Source: an uncultured Oscillospiraceae bacterium
GTDB lineage: Bacteria > Bacillota > Clostridia > Oscillospirales > Acutalibacteraceae
Length of the DNA: 18,324 nucleotides
Assembly: GCA_900549675.1 (NCBI GenBank)
Contig: URPG01000006.1
Location: 1 to 18,324 of the forward strand
Reading direction: 5' to 3'
The translations under genes and the position numbers were made by a program. Below the pieces are notes generated by a model that was given only the letters and a program-made list of their open reading frames with translations, had not been told where the DNA came from and searched no databases. Below, in pieces: positions 14,773 through 18,324 of the stretch. Numbering within the stretch: the first letter of the stretch is position 1; each line of letters begins with the position of its first letter.

Positions 14773-15720
14773 CTATTTTCTCTGATAGAACGTCTTTACC
14801 AGAATGTCCTGGGCATAGTTGCCGAAACCTTTGCCGAACAGGTTGATGCCGCCTGGAGCAATTGCTTTGGGGTCTGTACCAATCTCAAGAGAAAAGCAAT
14901 TTGTTTCCGTCATTTTCAAGCTATCAAGAGTGTGGTCGCTCACTTTTTTATCATTGAGGAAAACACCTTGCCTTGTGATGGAAAGAAGTGTCAGTTCCCC
15001 GTACTGCGTGTTGGAATCCCTCCACCATGGTGGATTGTTCACGCCTCTGGTGCCGCCGTAGTCCCCTTTCACGTGTAGAATTGCAACGTCCTGATTGTTA
15101 ATTTTGAAATAAATATCGGAGGGCCAGTTGTTGTTGTAACCGGGAGCCTCCGCGCAGAGCTCCAGACTGATATCCACATGAGAGAGCATTACGGATTTCA
15201 GGTTTTTGTTGCTAATGTGATACACTAAATGCCCGGCCGTAAACCAAATTAGCTGTGCCCGTATGCGGTCTGGATCATAAAAACAGTAGGATCTGTCCTC
15301 CACGTCAATGTATCCGTCCTTATCCACCATACCGCAGGACGGCTCGATGCGGGCAATGGAAAAGGAACCAATAGGAATTTCCTGAATCCGAACATTTTCG
15401 CCCACATGGCTTTGATCTCGCTCAAACAATTCAAAAATAACGCGTTCCGCTTTAATACCGCAGTATTTCTGCGACCCGTGTACCCCTGGCTTGGGAGTGA
15501 TAGAAATTAGATTTGCCTCCTTTAGAACAGCAGTATGCATACTGATAGAGGAAAGCGATACATAAAGTTTTTGAGATAGTTCCCCCATTGTCATAGAGCG
15601 TTTCAGCAGCAGCTGCAGAATTTCCACCCTCGTTTGTGAGGAAAGTGCCTTAGCGATTTTGGAGACCTTTTCTGTATCCTCCAGATAATAGACAAATGAT
15701 TCTTTGCCGAAATCCATCAT
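14773..15720 (-). CDS. ArsR-family regulator with large C-terminal domain
   Basis: 315 residues. An ArsR-like winged helix (about 15-95) includes SSQTRVEILQLLLKRSMTMG, recognition-helix region SLSSISMHTAVLKEANLI and a wing around PGVHGSQKYCGI. Classical ArsR repressors are about 100-120 residues, so some 215 residues remain as a separate, beta-rich, Trp- and Asn-rich C-terminal region of unknown family. It contains no metal-binding CxC motif of the arsenic or zinc type. Regulators of this shape are often seen beside CUT1 importers and glycosidases in clostridia and paenibacilli, so the extra domain probably senses a sugar; that is inference. An ATG at 15726 overlaps the ribosome site AAAGGA, so 15720 (or 15717) is the likely start. 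It faces the importer operon in the same direction and is its likely regulator. Confidence 0.88.
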   Translation of the reverse strand: MMDFGKESFVYYLEDTEKVSKIAKALSSQTRVEILQLLLKRSMTMGELSQKLYVSLSSISMHTAVLKEANLISITPKPGVHGSQKYCGIKAERVIFELFERDQSHVGENVRIQEIPIGSFSIARIEPSCGMVDKDGYIDVEDRSYCFYDPDRIRAQLIWFTAGHLVYHISNKNLKSVMLSHVDISLELCAEAPGYNNNWPSDIYFKINNQDVAILHVKGDYGGTRGVNNPPWWRDSNTQYGELTLLSITRQGVFLNDKKVSDHTLDSLKMTETNCFSLEIGTDPKAIAPGGINLFGKGFGNYAQDILVKTFYQRK

Positions 15721-15943
15721 TCTCATTCCTTTCTTTTTTGTAAAACTAAGCCCTGCATGATTTTGTCCGCAAGGCGAATTTTCTTTTCTGAGTCCTGAAA
15801 ACGGCGGTTAACAAAGCCGTTTCTTCCATCGTATGATACAAGACTATTCCCGTCTGTGTCATGTCTGCACCCATATTAAAACGTATATTAAAGGTGCCTG
15901 TCAGGACAAACAGATAGGAGCAGTGTAACATAATTGCCGAAAA

Positions 15944-15973
15944 AGTATACCATAATTTTGGAGATTCTGCCAA
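15944..15973 (-). promoter_or_regulatory. Candidate promoter of the ArsR-type regulator
   Basis: TTGGCA (15968-15973) and TATACT (15944-15949) on the minus strand are 18 bp apart and would start a leader of about 215 nt. That leader holds a weak stem AAACGGC/GCCGTTT (15799-15822) and no frame with a ribosome site. An 89-codon open frame crosses this promoter and is judged non-coding. Confidence 0.5.
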
Positions 15974-16149
15974 TATGCTGTCTAAAAGAGGCAGTTGCAG
16001 AGTCGTATTGACCAATCTCCGGTTGGACGGATGGGGAAAGGAAGCTTATTGTAGTTCTTTGGATCCTAGAGAAAATATCGGTAAAGCAGCGTAAATCAAA
16101 AAAATATCTAAAAAATAAAGAAATTAGGTGATATTTTGTTGCATAATAA
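15974..16149. other. Intergenic boundary between glycan locus and resistance-like cassette
   Basis: Two oppositely facing promoters flank this stretch. Base composition shifts here from moderate to AT-rich on the right. I see no inverted terminal repeats, target duplication, integrase or RNA gene, so the insertion edge, if there is one, cannot be placed exactly. Confidence 0.4.
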
Positions 16150-16178
16150 TTGACTTTTGATAATTAGTATGGTAGAAT
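16150..16178 (+). promoter_or_regulatory. Strong promoter of the phosphotransferase-nucleotidyltransferase pair
   Basis: TTGACT (16150-16155), a 17-bp spacer and TAGAAT (16173-16178) match the sigma-A consensus at 5 of 6 bases in each element with ideal spacing. Transcription would start near 16185, leaving a leader of about 235 nt before the phosphotransferase. Confidence 0.75.
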
Positions 16179-16203
16179 CAACTAAATTGTCAAAGAGTAA
16201 GTG

Positions 16204-16236
16204 ATGGATATTGCTCATAACTTGAACATGATATAG
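16204..16236 (+). CDS. Short leader ORF 1 (10 codons)
   Basis: ATG at 16204 opens a frame reading MDIAHNLNMI and then a TAG. It begins about 20 nt after the predicted transcript start and about 35 nt before the leader hairpin, a typical place for a sensing peptide in attenuation systems. The purine-rich AAAGAGTAAG upstream is only a weak ribosome site. Translation is plausible, not shown. Confidence 0.35.
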   Translation: MDIAHNLNMI

Positions 16237-16271
16237 TCATATTTCTGCTTGTTTTTCAGCAATCTATTTTC

Positions 16272-16300
16272 GCACTTCTGTTTCTCAGGAGTGCATTTTT
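16272..16300 (+). promoter_or_regulatory. Terminator-like leader hairpin that also covers a ribosome site
   Basis: GCACTTCTG (16272-16280) pairs with CAGGAGTGC (16286-16294), nine pairs with one G-U, loop TTTCT, followed by ATTTTT. It fits an intrinsic terminator inside the leader. The 3' arm contains AGGAG (16287-16291), exactly 9 nt before an ATG at 16301, so folding would both end transcription and hide a ribosome site. No alternative antiterminator pairing was found by eye. Confidence 0.6.
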
Positions 16301-16387
16301 ATGTTTGAAAGAAAACAGGCGCTTAAATACTGTAATTCACAACGAGTGAGGCAGCCTTTAGGTCGAAGAAAAATTCTGAACTTATAA
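16301..16387 (+). CDS. Short leader ORF 2 (28 codons)
   Basis: ATG at 16301 follows AGGAG by 9 nt and opens a 28-codon frame starting MFERKQALKYCN and ending GRRKILNL, rich in Lys and Arg. It ends 31 nt before the phosphotransferase start. Its ribosome site lies in the hairpin arm. It may be a regulatory peptide or the trace of an older gene start. No family is recognised. Confidence 0.4.
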   Translation: MFERKQALKYCNSQRVRQPLGRRKILNL

Positions 16388-16418
16388 CGATATAATATAA
16401 TAAAGAAGGTAAATCTAT

Positions 16419-17375
16419 ATGGCATTGCTTACTAAAAACATTCAAAGTCCAGAAACACTTGAAAAGCTTGTCAAGTGTGCATTTCCGGATAAACAGCTCA
16501 AAATTATCAACGAACTGACGGAAGGATTTTTTAACATTGCTTATGGAGTTGCTTTTGAGGACGGTTCTGAAAGTGTGCTAAAAATTGCTCCTCACCCTAA
16601 AGCTTCTGTTATGACGTATGAGAAAAATCTTATGATGACTGAAACTGCGTGTATGAAAATGGTTGCGGAGAAAACTTTAGTGCCTTTGCCAAAAGTGCAA
16701 TTCAGCGATTTTTCCTGTACGATTTGCAATTCTCCTTATTTTTTCATGGAGAAAATTGGTGGAAACAGCCTATCCTCACAAAAAGATAGTATGTGTGAAC
16801 AAGAAATAAATAGAATTTACCATGAAACAGGTAAACTGAACAGAAAAATTAATGCAATTACAAACAGCTTATTTGGCTATCCAAGCCAGGCTGAATTTCA
16901 AGGTGATAACTGGCATGATGTTTTTACAAAAATGCTCATTGCAATGACGCATGACGTGCAAAAAACGAAAATAGAGCTGCCTATTTCAACTGACGAGATG
17001 TTTTCGGTGCTTGAAAAAGAACAAGGCTTTTTTGCAGAAGTCAATGTTCCACGCCTTGTGCATTGGGATATTTGGGATGGGAACATTTTTGTCAAAGACG
17101 GTAAAATTACAGGTATAATTGACTGGGAGAGGTGCTTGTGGGGTGACGTTCTAATGGAGGTTGGTTTTCGCTCATATGCACAGGCAGGTGACTTTTTAAG
17201 AGGTTACGGTGTTCAAAAATTCACACTTGCAGAGCAAAAGCGCATATTTTGGTATGACATTTACTTAATGATGGTTGCCGTTCAGGAGCATATCTTTCGT
17301 GGATATGAAACGGATAACAAGTGGGCGATTAGGCTTATGGAAGAAAAATTTCATGCGATAAAAAACTTGTCATGA
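16419..17375 (+). CDS. Phosphotransferase of the aminoglycoside kinase (APH) fold
   Basis: 318 residues. The kinase-like features of the APH/choline-kinase superfamily are intact: Lys55 in VLKIAPH for ATP, the catalytic loop VHWDIWDGNIFV with Asp217 and Asn222, and the metal Asp235 in GIIDWERC. Length suits APH and macrolide kinases (about 270-320). It would phosphorylate a hydroxyl on a small molecule, possibly an antibiotic. I cannot assign aminoglycoside, macrolide or another substrate, and many APH-fold enzymes are metabolic. AAGAAGG lies 9 nt before the ATG. It has a strong upstream promoter, a hairpin leader and a nucleotidyltransferase partner 13 nt downstream. The gene is more AT-rich than the glycan and iron loci and runs in the opposite direction, which fits acquisition. 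Confidence 0.88.
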   Translation: MALLTKNIQSPETLEKLVKCAFPDKQLKIINELTEGFFNIAYGVAFEDGSESVLKIAPHPKASVMTYEKNLMMTETACMKMVAEKTLVPLPKVQFSDFSCTICNSPYFFMEKIGGNSLSSQKDSMCEQEINRIYHETGKLNRKINAITNSLFGYPSQAEFQGDNWHDVFTKMLIAMTHDVQKTKIELPISTDEMFSVLEKEQGFFAEVNVPRLVHWDIWDGNIFVKDGKITGIIDWERCLWGDVLMEVGFRSYAQAGDFLRGYGVQKFTLAEQKRIFWYDIYLMMVAVQEHIFRGYETDNKWAIRLMEEKFHAIKNLS

Positions 17376-17388
17376 AAGGCTGATTTTA

Positions 17389-18216
17389 ATGCTAAAAGAA
17401 TTACTTGACGTAAACAATCAATTTCTAAAAAACATGAAGGAGCAAAATGCGGTGCTTGGTGCATGGCATTTTGGTTCAGTTTCGCGTAACACATCGGACG
17501 AACTTTCTGACATTGACATTGTTTTTTTGATTGACGAAAAATATTTTCATAGCACTGACGAAAAATTGGATATAATGCTTGACGAGGCCTGTGATGAAAT
17601 AGTTTTACGATGGGCAGAGGGGTTTAACGATGAGGCAATCAAAAATTACGGTTATTTGATTCGCCATAATGGACAGCTTTTCCAGTATGATGTTTTCTTG
17701 CTTAATCAAGGGAAAATTGATGATTTTATGTGCCAAATCCACTATACCGAACTGAAAAAATCTGATGTTATTTTTGATAAGGATAACAATGTTAAAGCAT
17801 TGATTGAAAGAGCGGTAAAAGGCACTCCTTGGCAAGCAGATAGGCATTATCTTATCACCACTTACTGGTTTCATGTACAAATGTCAGCTAAATATTTATT
17901 ACGTAAGGATTATTTCAAGTTAGAGGCTGTTCTGCGGATTTTGATGGATACGCACACCTCACTTTTACTGTCTGTTTTTGATAAAACAACTTGGGGTGGA
18001 AGTGCAAACAAGCTGCATTTTATCCCATTAGAACAGCAAAAACACCTTATGCTTTATGGCTGTTCATGTGATTTTAAAGCCGTTAGAGAAAATTTGCTAA
18101 AAGAGTTCCAATGGTTTTATGATGATGCGGATTTGCTTGAAAGTGAACGGAAATATAATCACAGACTTGCTAATACCGTAATAAAGTATTGGAGAGATAA
18201 AACACGAAACATTTAA
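17389..18216 (+). CDS. Nucleotidyltransferase (antibiotic adenylyltransferase-like)
   Basis: 275 residues. The N-terminal nucleotidyltransferase core shows WHFGSVSRNTSDELSDIDIV, the GS-x10-DxD metal motif of the Pol-beta fold with Gly29-Ser30 and Asp41/Asp43. The third acid is probably Asp101 in LFQYDVFLL. The C-terminal half (about 130-275) is helical, as in aminoglycoside and lincosamide nucleotidyltransferases, where it helps bind the substrate. It would attach a nucleotide, usually AMP, to a small molecule. It does not closely match ANT(6), ANT(9), AadA or Lnu(A) sequences that I can recall, so no class is given. The AAAGG ribosome site is in the 13-nt gap after the phosphotransferase, so the two are translated from one message. 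Both being modifying enzymes suggests action on one compound or compound class. Confidence 0.87.
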   Translation: MLKELLDVNNQFLKNMKEQNAVLGAWHFGSVSRNTSDELSDIDIVFLIDEKYFHSTDEKLDIMLDEACDEIVLRWAEGFNDEAIKNYGYLIRHNGQLFQYDVFLLNQGKIDDFMCQIHYTELKKSDVIFDKDNNVKALIERAVKGTPWQADRHYLITTYWFHVQMSAKYLLRKDYFKLEAVLRILMDTHTSLLLSVFDKTTWGGSANKLHFIPLEQQKHLMLYGCSCDFKAVRENLLKEFQWFYDDADLLESERKYNHRLANTVIKYWRDKTRNI

Positions 18217-18268
18217 AAGAATGTCCTACTCCCAAAAGGGAATAGGACATTCTTTTAAATGTTTTTTT
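18209..18268 (+). terminator. Long intrinsic terminator after the nucleotidyltransferase gene
   Basis: A 20-bp perfect stem, with arms at 18209-18228 (ACATTTAAAAGAATGTCCTA) and 18243-18262, is extended by TCCC/GGGA across a mismatch and closed by an AAAA loop. It runs straight into TTTTTT (18262-18268). It starts inside the last codons of the nucleotidyltransferase gene and includes its stop. The near-symmetry could also terminate a convergent transcript. The remaining 56 nt to the window end show nothing recognisable. Confidence 0.9.
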
Positions 18269-18324
18269 AGAAATAAGGAATCTGGATTTTTGCACTAAAC
18301 CTGAAAATTTCTCTTATAGAATAG

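Noticed and set aside
15746..16015. 89-codon open frame on the minus strand before the ArsR-type regulator
   Set aside because: It has no ribosome site at its start, no recognisable family, and a good promoter (15944-15973) lies inside it. It looks like chance openness of the leader region.
16391..16396. Perfect TATAAT directly before the phosphotransferase
   Set aside because: No -35 element lies at the proper distance and the surrounding run of TATA is low in complexity. The promoter at 16150-16178 is much better.

Overview
The window looks like a low-to-mid GC Firmicute, probably a gut or environmental clostridium. Nearly every gene has a strong AGGAGG-type ribosome binding site 6 to 10 nt before its start. 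The lipoprotein signal peptides, carbohydrate ABC permeases of the LplB/YteP and LplC/YtcP type, and SASP-rich linker regions also fit. No RNA genes, CRISPR arrays or intact transposases were seen. This placement is inference from style and was not tested by any search.

Left part (1-6320, all on the minus strand) is a siderophore or ferric-chelate uptake locus. Its transcription order is AraC-type regulator 2, lipoprotein binding protein 2, AraC-type regulator 1, lipoprotein binding protein 1, an ABC exporter-type half-transporter, then a FecCD permease that runs off the left edge. Binding protein and regulator occur twice, so the unit looks duplicated. Three promoters in the locus (before regulator 2 and each binding protein) share an extended -10 element followed by a 16-bp inverted repeat, GTTA-N8-TAAC. 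This is a good candidate operator for one common regulator.

6320-6933 is a gene-poor gap. It holds several stem-loops and a broken remnant that reads like the N-terminus of a clostridial nucleotidyltransferase-fold protein.

Middle part (6934-15720, minus strand) is a glycan-use locus. An ArsR-type regulator with a large C-terminal sensor region is followed by a CUT1 sugar ABC importer (lipoprotein binding protein plus two permeases, no ATPase) and three GH43-family glycosidases. Two of the glycosidases are lipoproteins and one is cytoplasmic. The logic would be outside trimming of an arabinose- or xylose-decorated oligosaccharide, import, then further cleavage inside. A fragment of another sugar permease lies between the first two glycosidase genes, so the locus has been rearranged.

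Right part (about 16150-18268, plus strand) is more AT-rich, oppositely oriented, and looks acquired. A strong promoter is followed by a leader with two short ORFs and a terminator-like hairpin. Then come a phosphotransferase of the aminoglycoside kinase fold and, 13 nt later, a nucleotidyltransferase, closed by a very long hairpin terminator. The architecture resembles attenuator-controlled antibiotic resistance, but the substrate cannot be read from the sequence.
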